Made by a program: the position numbers and the translations under genes. Below are positions 43,416 to 50,566 of a DNA stretch of 52,354 nt, one piece after another (position 1 is the stretch's first letter; the number at the start of each line of letters is the position of its first letter). The notes beneath the pieces were generated by a model that had not been told where the DNA came from, made no database searches, and saw nothing but the letters and a program-made list of their open reading frames with translations. The stretch spans positions 1 to 52,354 of the forward strand of contig NZ_PSTT01000075.1 in the NCBI RefSeq assembly GCF_002931235.1. The letters run 5' to 3'. This DNA is from Subtercola sp. Z020. GTDB lineage: Bacteria; Actinomycetota; Actinomycetes; Actinomycetales; Microbacteriaceae.

Positions 43416-44138
43416 CTATCGACGAACCGGTTGGGCGTATCTGCTGAGGATCTGCGAGAGACCCGCCCCCTCGTCGGGACCGAGGTCGCCGAGCGCGCGG
43501 TTCTCGACCGCCAGGATGTGCGCATCCACGATCTGCGACGCTGTCGCCGCGTCGCCGCGTTTCAGCGCCTCGACCAGCCGGATGTGTTCGTCGAGACTGT
43601 CGTTCTGGGGATGCGCCTGGCCGTGCACCGCGAGGATGAGCGTGGTGCGGCCCACCACCTCGAAGACGTACCGGCGCAGCAGGGAGTTGCCGGCCATGTC
43701 GGCGAGCAGGATGTGGAACTCGGCGCCGAGGCGCACGGAGAGCTTCTGGTTGCCCTCGTCTGAGGCGGTGCGTTCCGCCGCGATGTGGGCTTCGAGGGCG
43801 GCCTGGCTGTCGGCATTCCACCGCTCGGCCACCTGGCGGGCGACCTCGCGTTCGAGGGCGCGGCGCAGTTCAAACGCCTCGCGGGCATCGGCGGTCGTCG
43901 GCTGCGCCACGGTCGCCGACTTGGTCTTGCCGATCTCCACGAGACCTTCGAGAGCCAGCTGTGCGAGCGCGGCCCGCACGAGCGTGCGACTGACGCCGAA
44001 GTGCTGGCCGAGATCCTCCTCCGGCAGCTTGACCCCGGGTTTCAGGGCGTTCTCCATGATGGCCTCGCGCAGGGCCGAGTAGGCGGTCGCGCCGCGATTC
44101 GGTCGCGAGCCACTGTCGGAGGTGTGTGCGTCGGTCAC
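43416..44138 (-). CDS. GntR-family regulator, FCD subfamily
   Basis: The 240-residue regulator has a winged helix (KLPEEDLGQHFGVSRTLVRAALAQLALEGLVEI) and an FCD effector domain with LGAEFHILLADMAGNSLL and DEHIRLVEALKRGD. The GTG start at 44138 has TAGACT (44150-44145) six bases upstream on its strand, so the message is probably leaderless. It is divergent from the DUF1989 operon, and the intergenic space holds three copies of a shared motif. It probably senses a nitrogen compound handled by that operon. Confidence 0.9.
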   Translation of the reverse strand: MTDAHTSDSGSRPNRGATAYSALREAIMENALKPGVKLPEEDLGQHFGVSRTLVRAALAQLALEGLVEIGKTKSATVAQPTTADAREAFELRRALEREVARQVAERWNADSQAALEAHIAAERTASDEGNQKLSVRLGAEFHILLADMAGNSLLRRYVFEVVGRTTLILAVHGQAHPQNDSLDEHIRLVEALKRGDAATASQIVDAHILAVENRALGDLGPDEGAGLSQILSRYAQPVRR

Positions 44139-44188
44139 AGCGGCAGTCTACCGAGCGGGGTCCCCAGCGGCGCCGAATTGTGTTCGTA

Positions 44189-44240
44189 ACGTATGCGAAA
44201 CACAGACTTTACGTATACCAAACACCTGTTTGTCGCATAC
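44189..44240. promoter_or_regulatory. Triple operator motif between GntR and the DUF1989 operon
   Basis: ACGTATGCGAAACAC (44189-44203) and ACGTATACCAAACAC (44211-44225) match at 13 of 15 bases and lie 22 bp apart, two helical turns. An inverted third copy, TGTTTGTCGCATAC (44227-44240), overlaps the CATACT (44236-44241) that looks like the -10 of the DUF1989 gene. Binding there would block its transcription. Confidence 0.65.
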
Positions 44241-44247
44241 TTGACCC

Positions 44248-45369
44248 ATGGCATCCGAGACACAGACCCTGACCGAACGGGTCACCCTCCACCTCAACCA
44301 GCAGCAGCGCCAGCTCCTCGCACGGAGTGTCGAGGCCGGCGAAGCACCGACCCTCGCGGCGTTGGTCGAGCGCGCCGTGAACGAGACGGCGTCAGGGGCG
44401 CTCTCCACCTTCCCCGTTCCCGCGGTCTCTGGGCGGCCCCTCCGCTGGCGCGACGACATCGAACCCGCCGACCGCACGCACCGCGAACTGCTGGAGGAGT
44501 TCGTGCTGCAGCCGGGCACCGGCAGAGCCATCGAGATGAAGGCGGGAGAGATCCTCCGCATCGAGCAGATCGACGGGGCGCAGTGTGTCGACTTCAACTG
44601 CTTCAACCTGCACGACTACCGCGAGTTCTTCCACACCGGCCGCACGCGCACGCTGCACGGCATCAACCCGGGCGCGGGCGACTTCCTCTGGTCGTCACCG
44701 CCCCGCGAACGGGCGATGATGTTCCTGCTCGACGACACCGCGCACTGCAACGACGTCGTCTTTCCGCGCTGCAGCGCGAACCTCTACGAGTCGGCCTACG
44801 GCTACGCCTCGCACACGAACTGCGCCGACATCCAGGCCGAGGCGCAGCGGGAGTACGGCCTCACTCCCGACGATGTGCACGACTCGTTCAACTTCTTCAT
44901 GAACACAGCGATCGTGAACGGGCTGCCGGTGATCGACCGGCAGAGTTCTGTCACGGGCGACTCCGTCGAACTGCTGGCGGTGATGGATGTGCTGGCGGTT
45001 CCGAACGTCTGCGGCGCCGACATCATGAAGACCAGCAACTTCTCGATCAAGCCGGTGAAGATAGAGCGGCTGCGGGCATCCGACGCCGACCTCGACCGTG
45101 TGCCCGCGCTCACCGCCTACGACACCCAGCGCACCGTGGCGCAGTTCCGCCAGCCGATCATCCGCTCACAGCGCGAACTGACCCGCGATCCCGACTACGT
45201 GCCCCGGTTCACGAACGCGCCGATCGTCTACGACGCCGTCGAGGTGGAGGTGGATGCTGCAACCTCCGGCCTGCTCTCGGAGCTGTGGCGGCGCGAGCTC
45301 TACAGCGACAGGGGCGACGCGCTCCGCGATGTCGTGTTCGCGTGGTGGGCGGCGACGCACACTCCATGA
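44248..45369 (+). CDS. DUF1989 (urea-carboxylase-associated) protein with RHH-like N-terminus
   Basis: The 373-residue protein has a DUF1989 core (about 87-275): IEMKAGEILRIEQIDGAQCVDFNCFN, DTAHCNDVVFPRCSANLYES and VPNVCGADIMKTSNFSIKPV. Some family members are now known as carboxyguanidine deiminases. The first 48 residues (RVTLHLNQQQRQLLARSVEA...) look like a ribbon-helix-helix DNA-binding domain, which is not usual for the enzyme. A tail of about 95 residues follows the core. CATACT six bases before the ATG suggests a leaderless start. The next gene overlaps by ATGA. Confidence 0.85.
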   Translation: MASETQTLTERVTLHLNQQQRQLLARSVEAGEAPTLAALVERAVNETASGALSTFPVPAVSGRPLRWRDDIEPADRTHRELLEEFVLQPGTGRAIEMKAGEILRIEQIDGAQCVDFNCFNLHDYREFFHTGRTRTLHGINPGAGDFLWSSPPRERAMMFLLDDTAHCNDVVFPRCSANLYESAYGYASHTNCADIQAEAQREYGLTPDDVHDSFNFFMNTAIVNGLPVIDRQSSVTGDSVELLAVMDVLAVPNVCGADIMKTSNFSIKPVKIERLRASDADLDRVPALTAYDTQRTVAQFRQPIIRSQRELTRDPDYVPRFTNAPIVYDAVEVEVDAATSGLLSELWRRELYSDRGDALRDVVFAWWAATHTP

Positions 45370-46010
45370 GCGTCGACATCGATTTCAGCGAGCTCGGCGA
45401 GTACGAGCGCTACAAACTCATGGCGAGCCTGATCGTGCCGCGGCCGATCGCCTTCGTCACGACGGTCGACGCCGCGGGGGTCACCAATGCCGCCCCGTTC
45501 AGCATGTTCTGCATGCTCGGCGAAGAGCCGCCGCTGTTGCTGGTCAGCCTGAACAGGGCCGCGGGCGGCGGCCAGAAGGACACCGCCCGAAACATCGACC
45601 TGAACGGCGAGTTCGTCGTGCACATGGTCGATGAAGACCTGGCCGAGGCGGCCGATCGCAGCAGCGCATCGCTGCCCTACGGCACGAGCGAACTCGAGGC
45701 GCACGGGCTCAGCACCATCGCCTCGTCGCTCGTCGCCCCTCCGACGATCGTCTCGGCACCCGTCGCTTTCGAGTGCGTTCTGCACGAGAAGCTCGAGACG
45801 ACCAGCCGCGAGATCTTCATCGGCCGCATCGTCTCGCTGCACACCCGGGGCGACCTGATCGACACCGACACCTGGCGCGTGCGCCTCACCGACTACGCTC
45901 CCGTGGCGCGTTTCGGCGCGAGCTTCTACACGACCACGCGCGACAGGTTCTCCCTGCCGCGCGACGGAACGCAGCCCGCCGCGCGCACGACGACGATCGA
46001 TGAGCTCTGA
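45366..46010 (+). CDS. Flavin-reductase-fold protein
   Basis: The 214-residue FMN-binding split barrel shows YKLMASLIVPRPIAFVTTVDAAGVTNAAPFS, FCMLGEEPPLLLVSL and DTARNIDLNGEFVVHMV, then a C-terminal PVARFGASFY. This subgroup is often found in catabolic operons where it supplies reduced flavin or acts alone. ATG 45366 overlaps the DUF1989 stop (ATGA), so the frame upstream is not used. The binding lipoprotein gene follows after 40 bases. Confidence 0.87.
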   Translation: MSVDIDFSELGEYERYKLMASLIVPRPIAFVTTVDAAGVTNAAPFSMFCMLGEEPPLLLVSLNRAAGGGQKDTARNIDLNGEFVVHMVDEDLAEAADRSSASLPYGTSELEAHGLSTIASSLVAPPTIVSAPVAFECVLHEKLETTSREIFIGRIVSLHTRGDLIDTDTWRVRLTDYAPVARFGASFYTTTRDRFSLPRDGTQPAARTTTIDEL

Positions 46011-46050
46011 CCCCTGTTCCCACCCCGCCCCATCAAGAAGGAGCCCCACC

Positions 46051-47232
46051 ATGCCCACCACCCGCTCTCGGCTGCTGCGTGCATCCGCCGCAACCGCCGT
46101 TCTGCTCACCTCCGCCGCGCTGCTCAGCGCCTGCTCCACGGCCGGCGCCTCGGCCGACGGTGCGGCACCGGTCTCCGACGCACCGATCGGTGCCGTCGAC
46201 CTCTCGGGTGTCTGCCCCGCGAACATCGTCATCCAGACCGACTGGAACCCCGAAGCGGAGCAGGGCGATCTCTACCAGCTGATCGGGCCGAACCCGGTCA
46301 TCGACTCGGGCAAGAAGGCGGTCTCCGGGCCTCTCTACGCGTCGGGCGCCTACACCGGGGTGAACGTCGAAGTGCGCTCGGGTGGGCCGGCGATCGGCTT
46401 TCAGACGGTCACCAGCCAGCAGTACGCCGACCCGACGATCACCCTCGGCTACGCGAACACCGACGAGGCCGTGCAGCTCTCGGCCGACCAGCCGGTGACC
46501 GCCGTGTTCGCGCCGTTCGAGGTGGGGCCGCAGATCATCATGTGGGACCCGGCGACCTACCCGAACGTCAAGACGATCGCCGACCTCGGAAAGACCGACG
46601 CCGTCGTACGCTACTTCGGCGGCGCCACGTACATGGACTATCTCACCGGCAGCGGCATCCTGAAGACGGCGAACGTCGACGGCAGTTACGACGGCACACC
46701 GGCGAACTTCGTTGCCGCGGGCGGAAAGGATGCCCAGCAGGGCTTTGCGACCGTCGAGCCGTACGTCTACCAGAACGAGGTGCCCGCCTGGGGAAAGCCG
46801 GTCGCCTTCCAGCTGATCAACGACGCCGGCTACCCCATCTACGCGTCGGCGCTCTCAGTGCGCACGGGTGACCTCGAGAAGATGTCGCCGTGCCTCACCA
46901 AGCTGGTGCCGATTCTGCAGCAGGCGACCGTCGACTACTACACCGACCCCGCGGCGACCGACGACCTGATCGTGAAGGCGGTCTCGGAGTTCAACAACGG
47001 CTGGGTCTACAGCGCCGGTGTCGCCGCCTACTCGGCCAAGGCGCAGGTCGACCTGGGCCTGGTGGCGAACGGCCCCGACAGCACGGTCGGCAACTTCGAC
47101 CTCGACCGGGTGCAGAAGATCATCGACATCGCGACGCCGCTCTTCGCCGCGCAGGGCAAGACGGTTGCCACCGACCTCGCCCCGGCGACGATCGCCACCA
47201 ACGAGTTCATCGACCCGTCGATCGGCTTCTGA
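46051..47232 (+). CDS. ABC substrate-binding lipoprotein, nitrate/taurine (SsuA/ThiY) type
   Basis: The 393-residue lipoprotein has a signal peptide with lipobox LLSAC (Cys 28) and a binding fold with NIVIQTDWNPEAEQGDLYQLIG and GGPAIGFQTVTSQQYADPTITLGYANTDE. The pattern fits the thiamine-precursor, taurine or nitrate binding class. GAAGGAG precedes ATG 46051. No permease or ATPase follows: the next gene is convergent and overlaps by 26 bases. The binding protein must use a transporter encoded elsewhere, or the operon has been cut short. Confidence 0.87.
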   Translation: MPTTRSRLLRASAATAVLLTSAALLSACSTAGASADGAAPVSDAPIGAVDLSGVCPANIVIQTDWNPEAEQGDLYQLIGPNPVIDSGKKAVSGPLYASGAYTGVNVEVRSGGPAIGFQTVTSQQYADPTITLGYANTDEAVQLSADQPVTAVFAPFEVGPQIIMWDPATYPNVKTIADLGKTDAVVRYFGGATYMDYLTGSGILKTANVDGSYDGTPANFVAAGGKDAQQGFATVEPYVYQNEVPAWGKPVAFQLINDAGYPIYASALSVRTGDLEKMSPCLTKLVPILQQATVDYYTDPAATDDLIVKAVSEFNNGWVYSAGVAAYSAKAQVDLGLVANGPDSTVGNFDLDRVQKIIDIATPLFAAQGKTVATDLAPATIATNEFIDPSIGF

Positions 47233-47842
47233 GCCGCGCCCGCTCCTTGATCGCCGCGACCACCTCGGTCTTGGCATCGGAGTAGGCGTTCATGTCGCTC
47301 CACGGCCTGCTGAGCAGGGCCCTCTTCGTGTTCTCGTAGAGGGCCCTGTCTGCGGCATCGGAGCGGAGGTGGTCCCTGAACAGCAGGTACTCACCGACCG
47401 CGGGGTCGCCCCGTTCGAGAATGTGCACGTGCACGTCGCGGGTGGGGGTGCGCACGAGGCGATGCCCCGGCTCCCGCACCCTCAGCTCGTAGCCGGCGGC
47501 CAGCAACGCGTCGAGGTAGTCCTCCTCGGCGGTGATGTCGGGCACCGTGACGACGATGTCGACGATGGGCTTGGCGGCGAGCCCGACCACGGAGGTCGAG
47601 CCGATGTGCTCGATGCCCACCGCCTCCGCCTCCAGCGGCGAATGCTCGGCGAGCGCCGCCCGGATGCGCCGCTCGTGATCGAGGTAGAGCTCCGCCCAGC
47701 GCGCGTCGGAGGGCTGGAGCGTGACGGTGAGCGGCTCGGCTCCTCCGACGATCTCGACGGTGGTGACGTCTGCGCGACGCGGGGGCGGCGTGGGCGGTGA
47801 CGGCGGTGACGCCGGCGGTAGCGGCGGTGTGCGATCGGGCAC
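47207..47842 (-). CDS. GrpB family protein
   Basis: The 211-residue nucleotidyltransferase-fold protein matches GrpB/UPF0157: GIEHIGSTSVVGLAAKPIVDIVVTV, HVHILERGDPAVGEYLLFRDHLR and YSDAKTEVVAAIKERA. A Pro-rich N-terminal tail of about 28 residues precedes the core. GTG 47842 is chosen for AAAGGAGT upstream. Its last 26 bases overlap the 3' end of the convergent binding-protein gene. The biochemical role of GrpB proteins is not settled. Confidence 0.9.
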   Translation of the reverse strand: MPDRTPPLPPASPPSPPTPPPRRADVTTVEIVGGAEPLTVTLQPSDARWAELYLDHERRIRAALAEHSPLEAEAVGIEHIGSTSVVGLAAKPIVDIVVTVPDITAEEDYLDALLAAGYELRVREPGHRLVRTPTRDVHVHILERGDPAVGEYLLFRDHLRSDAADRALYENTKRALLSRPWSDMNAYSDAKTEVVAAIKERARLRSRSTGR

Positions 47843-47972
47843 GGTGACTCCTTTCGACCACCGATCACGGTACTCGCCCTTCCGCGTGAACCCTCCGGCA
47901 GCCTCCGGCACCACCCCTCCCGCCGGCGGCCGAGTGGTCGTATTCTGGGCGCGCATTCGTCGAAAGGGCACC

Positions 47973-48383
47973 ATGCGCATCCGTCATCCACTCGCACTGC
48001 TGGCCATCATCGCGAGTGCCGCAGCCGCAACCGGCTGCTCGGCCGCCCTGCCGTCTGCGGCGGCCGCGGCCGATGTCGCCTCCCGGTTCTCCGCGGCGAT
48101 CGCCACCGAAGACGGGGCGGCAGCGTGCGGCCTGCTCGCCCCCGGCGCACTCCACACCGTCGAAGAGGCCACGGGCGCCAGCTGCCCGACGGGCATCCTG
48201 TCGCTCGATCTTCCCAGTGGCGGGCCGGCGGTGGGCGACGAAGCGTATGGGCGGGCGGCCGTCGTGCGGCTGGAGAACGACACCGTCTTCCTGACCATAG
48301 CCGGCGGGCAGTGGGCGGTTCGCGCTGCGGGCTGCACTCCGAACGGCGACGCCCCCTACGACTGCACTGTGACGGGGGACTGA
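47973..48383 (+). CDS. Small lipoprotein of unknown function
   Basis: The 136-residue protein has a lipoprotein signal peptide ending AAATGC (Cys 22). The mature domain shows ASRFSAAIATEDGAAACGLLAPGAL and ends in GCTPNGDAPYDCTVTGD, with four or more Cys that may form disulfides. The pattern resembles actinobacterial lipoproteins of unknown function. AAAGGG precedes ATG 47973, and TATTCT at 47941 may be its -10. A 27-residue membrane peptide gene follows after one base. Confidence 0.8.
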   Translation: MRIRHPLALLAIIASAAAATGCSAALPSAAAAADVASRFSAAIATEDGAAACGLLAPGALHTVEEATGASCPTGILSLDLPSGGPAVGDEAYGRAAVVRLENDTVFLTIAGGQWAVRAAGCTPNGDAPYDCTVTGD

Positions 48384-48384
48384 G

Positions 48385-48468
48385 ATGCGCACCCTGTTCG
48401 GCACGTACCTCGGGCTCATCGCGCTCGGGCTGGTCTTCATCTTCACGATGGGGCTGCTGCACCGATGA
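48385..48468 (+). CDS. 27-residue single-span membrane peptide
   Basis: The frame ATG 48385 to TGA 48468 encodes 27 residues, mostly one hydrophobic helix (LFGTYLGLIALGLVFIFTMG) with MRT before and LLHR after. It starts one base after the lipoprotein stop and its own stop overlaps the DUF6766 start as ATGA (48465-48468). A short frame tied to both neighbours is unlikely by chance. It may be a small membrane subunit of the DUF6766 protein. Confidence 0.65.
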   Translation: MRTLFGTYLGLIALGLVFIFTMGLLHR

Positions 48469-49184
48469 GCGCCTTCCAGCGCGCGAGCGCCTCCCAGCGC
48501 GTGAGGGCCTTCAAGCGCCTGAGGGCCTTCCTGCGCGACAACGGCCTGAGCACCGCGTTCCTGCTGCTCTTCCTCGGGGCGCTGGCCGCCCAGTCGTTCG
48601 CCGGCCACGCCACCTTCAACGACACCCAGGTCAGCGACGGCCTCGAACAGATCGGGTACCTGCAGTACGTCACCTCGTCGAGCTTCGCGGCCGACGTCGC
48701 CGAGAACTGGCAGTCCGAATACCTCCAGTTCTTCCTCTACATCGCCGTCACCGTCTGGCTGGTGCAGCGCGGCTCGCCCGAGTCGAAGAAACCCGGTGAG
48801 GAGGGCCCGGGATCGGATGCCGACCAGAACATCCACGCGTCGGCCACGCCCTCCTCGCCGAGGTGGGCCGCGGCAGACGGGTTGCGCCAGACGCTCTTCT
48901 CGAACTCGCTGCTGATCGTCATGGGCAGCATCTTCGTGCTCTCCTGGCTCGCCCAGTCCGTCGCCGGAGTCGTCGCATTCGACGAGCAGCAGCTGAACAG
49001 CTACCAGGCAGCGGTGAGCTGGGCCGAGTACCTCATCGAGCCCGACTTCTGGAACCGCACGCTGCAGAACTGGCAGTCGGAGTTCCTGGCCGTCGGCAGC
49101 ATGGTCATCCTCTCGGTGTTCCTCCGTCAGCGCGGATCCCCCGAGTCGAAGCCGGTCGGGGCGCCCCACGACGACGCCCGTTAG
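48465..49184 (+). CDS. DUF6766 membrane protein with internal duplication
   Basis: The 239-residue protein matches DUF6766-type proteins: NGLSTAFLLLFLGALAAQSFAGHATFN, then NWQSEYLQFFLYIAVTVWLV. It has four spans in two similar halves. Each half ends NWQSE(Y/F)L...Q RGSPESK, at about 81-108 and about 199-226. A Lys/Arg-rich N-terminal 25 residues with repeated RAF units lies inside the cell. The function is unknown. It is coupled to the 27-residue peptide by ATGA. Confidence 0.82.
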   Translation: MSAFQRASASQRVRAFKRLRAFLRDNGLSTAFLLLFLGALAAQSFAGHATFNDTQVSDGLEQIGYLQYVTSSSFAADVAENWQSEYLQFFLYIAVTVWLVQRGSPESKKPGEEGPGSDADQNIHASATPSSPRWAAADGLRQTLFSNSLLIVMGSIFVLSWLAQSVAGVVAFDEQQLNSYQAAVSWAEYLIEPDFWNRTLQNWQSEFLAVGSMVILSVFLRQRGSPESKPVGAPHDDAR

Positions 49185-49314
49185 CGAACCCACCCACGAA
49201 AGTCACCCCCTGCCCGGCGCCGTCTTTGGTGCCTACCGTGGCTGCTGTGTCGGGGCGGGTCGTACCGCGGCCGTTCGTCAGGCACACTCCACCACCGACG
49301 AGAAGGAGAGTGAC

Positions 49315-50196
49315 GTGTACTTCCACAAGCAGGAATTACAGTACAACGCGACCCCGGCGAAGCCCGATGCCGTGTACGCCCGCAAGATGCAGGAGATTCT
49401 GGGCGGCCAGTACGGCGAGATCACCGTCGCCATGCAGTACGGTTTCCAGGCGTTCAACGCCCACATCCCGGGCAAGTACCGTGACCTCCTCTACGGCATC
49501 GGCGCCGAGGAGATCGGTCACGTCGAGATGATCGCCACGATGATCGCCCAGCTTCTGGAGAAGGCCCCGCAGGGCATCTCCGACGACGCCATCCAGGATG
49601 ACCCCGCCGTCGCGGCGGTCGTCGGCGGCATGGATGTGCAGCACGCCATCGTCGCGGGTGCAGGCGCCCGGCCGGTCGACAGCAACGGAAACCCGTGGCA
49701 GGGCTCCTACATCACGGCGAGCGGCAACCTGCTCGCCGACTTCGTCGCCAACGCGAACGCCGAGATGCAGGGGCGGCTGCAGGTCGCCCGCATCCTGCAC
49801 CAGACCGACGACGCCGGCGTGCGTGACATGCTCGGCTTTCTGACCGCCCGTGACACGGCGCACCAGAACCAGTGGATCGCTGCGGCGCAGGAACTCCGCG
49901 AAGAGGGCTACGAAGACATCCCCGTGCCGAACAAGCTGCCCCGCGAGAAGGAGTTCGAGCCCGTGGAGTACCAGTTCATCAACTTCTCCGACGGCGCGCA
50001 GGCCGGCGAGGGGGCCTGGGCGAACGGGCCGACGCCCGACGGTCGCGGCACGTTCAGCTACGTCGAGACTCCGGATGCCGGAGTACCGATGCCGCCGCCC
50101 ACCATCCCCGACCCGCGGTACTTCGGCACGACGCCGCTGCCGAACGCGGCCGAGGTGAAGCAGGCCGCGAAGAAGGACCGCAAACACCAGGAGTAG
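49315..50196 (+). CDS. Manganese catalase family protein
   Basis: The 293-residue non-heme catalase has the four-helix ligand set for a dimanganese centre: GGQYGEITVAMQYGFQ, YGIGAEEIGHVEMIATMI, ADFVANANAEMQGRLQVARI and TARDTAHQNQWIAA, giving the expected Glu/His ligands. The C-terminal tail with FINFSDGAQAGEGAWANGPTPDG is typical. It removes hydrogen peroxide in the cytoplasm. GTG 49315 is preceded by AAGGAG. It stands alone, with 130 gene-free bases upstream. Confidence 0.93.
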   Translation: MYFHKQELQYNATPAKPDAVYARKMQEILGGQYGEITVAMQYGFQAFNAHIPGKYRDLLYGIGAEEIGHVEMIATMIAQLLEKAPQGISDDAIQDDPAVAAVVGGMDVQHAIVAGAGARPVDSNGNPWQGSYITASGNLLADFVANANAEMQGRLQVARILHQTDDAGVRDMLGFLTARDTAHQNQWIAAAQELREEGYEDIPVPNKLPREKEFEPVEYQFINFSDGAQAGEGAWANGPTPDGRGTFSYVETPDAGVPMPPPTIPDPRYFGTTPLPNAAEVKQAAKKDRKHQE

Positions 50197-50260
50197 ACCG
50201 GCACGGGGTGCCGGCGCTGCACGCCGGTGTCGGCATCCAGCACCCGCCACCAGGAATGAA

Positions 50261-50294
50261 GAAGGCCCCGAGACGGCGAGATCTCGGGGCCTTC
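50261..50294. terminator. Terminator hairpin between catalase and tRNA genes
   Basis: GAAGGCCCCGAGA (50261-50273) pairs perfectly with TCTCGGGGCCTTC (50282-50294). On the minus strand it begins one base after the tRNA-Met 3' end and is followed by TTCATT, so it mainly ends the tRNA transcript. It can also stop catalase read-through. Confidence 0.85.
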
Positions 50295-50295
50295 G

Positions 50296-50369
50296 TAGCG
50301 GGAGCGGGACTTGAACCCGCGACACCACGATTATGAGCCGTGTGCTCTAACCACCTGAGCTACCCCGCC
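50296..50369 (-). tRNA. tRNA-Met (anticodon CAT, elongator type)
   Basis: The 74-base cloverleaf has acceptor GGCGGGG with TCCCGCT (two G-U ends), a D arm with AGCTCAGGTGGTTAGAGC, anticodon loop CTCATAA and T arm GCGGGTTCAAGTCCCGC. The first pair is a standard-type G-U, not the C1-A72 mismatch of initiator tRNA. CCA is not encoded. Confidence 0.95.
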
Positions 50370-50371
50370 AA

Positions 50372-50396
50372 ACCCCGGCCTCTGACGAACCGGGGT
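50372..50396 (-). promoter_or_regulatory. Hairpin in the tRNA-Thr/tRNA-Met spacer
   Basis: ACCCCGG (50371-50378 region) pairs with CCGGGGT (50390-50396) between the two tRNAs. It probably marks a processing site in the joint transcript. Confidence 0.45.
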
Positions 50397-50398
50397 GG

Positions 50399-50470
<72 letters not shown>

Positions 50471-50566
50471 GCGCAACAGCGCCCGAGGGGCGGCTTTTGG
50501 CACCGTAAGAGAATAGCATCACCCAGCGCCGGAAAAAGACCGGGCCGACCCCATTAGGGTTTTAGC

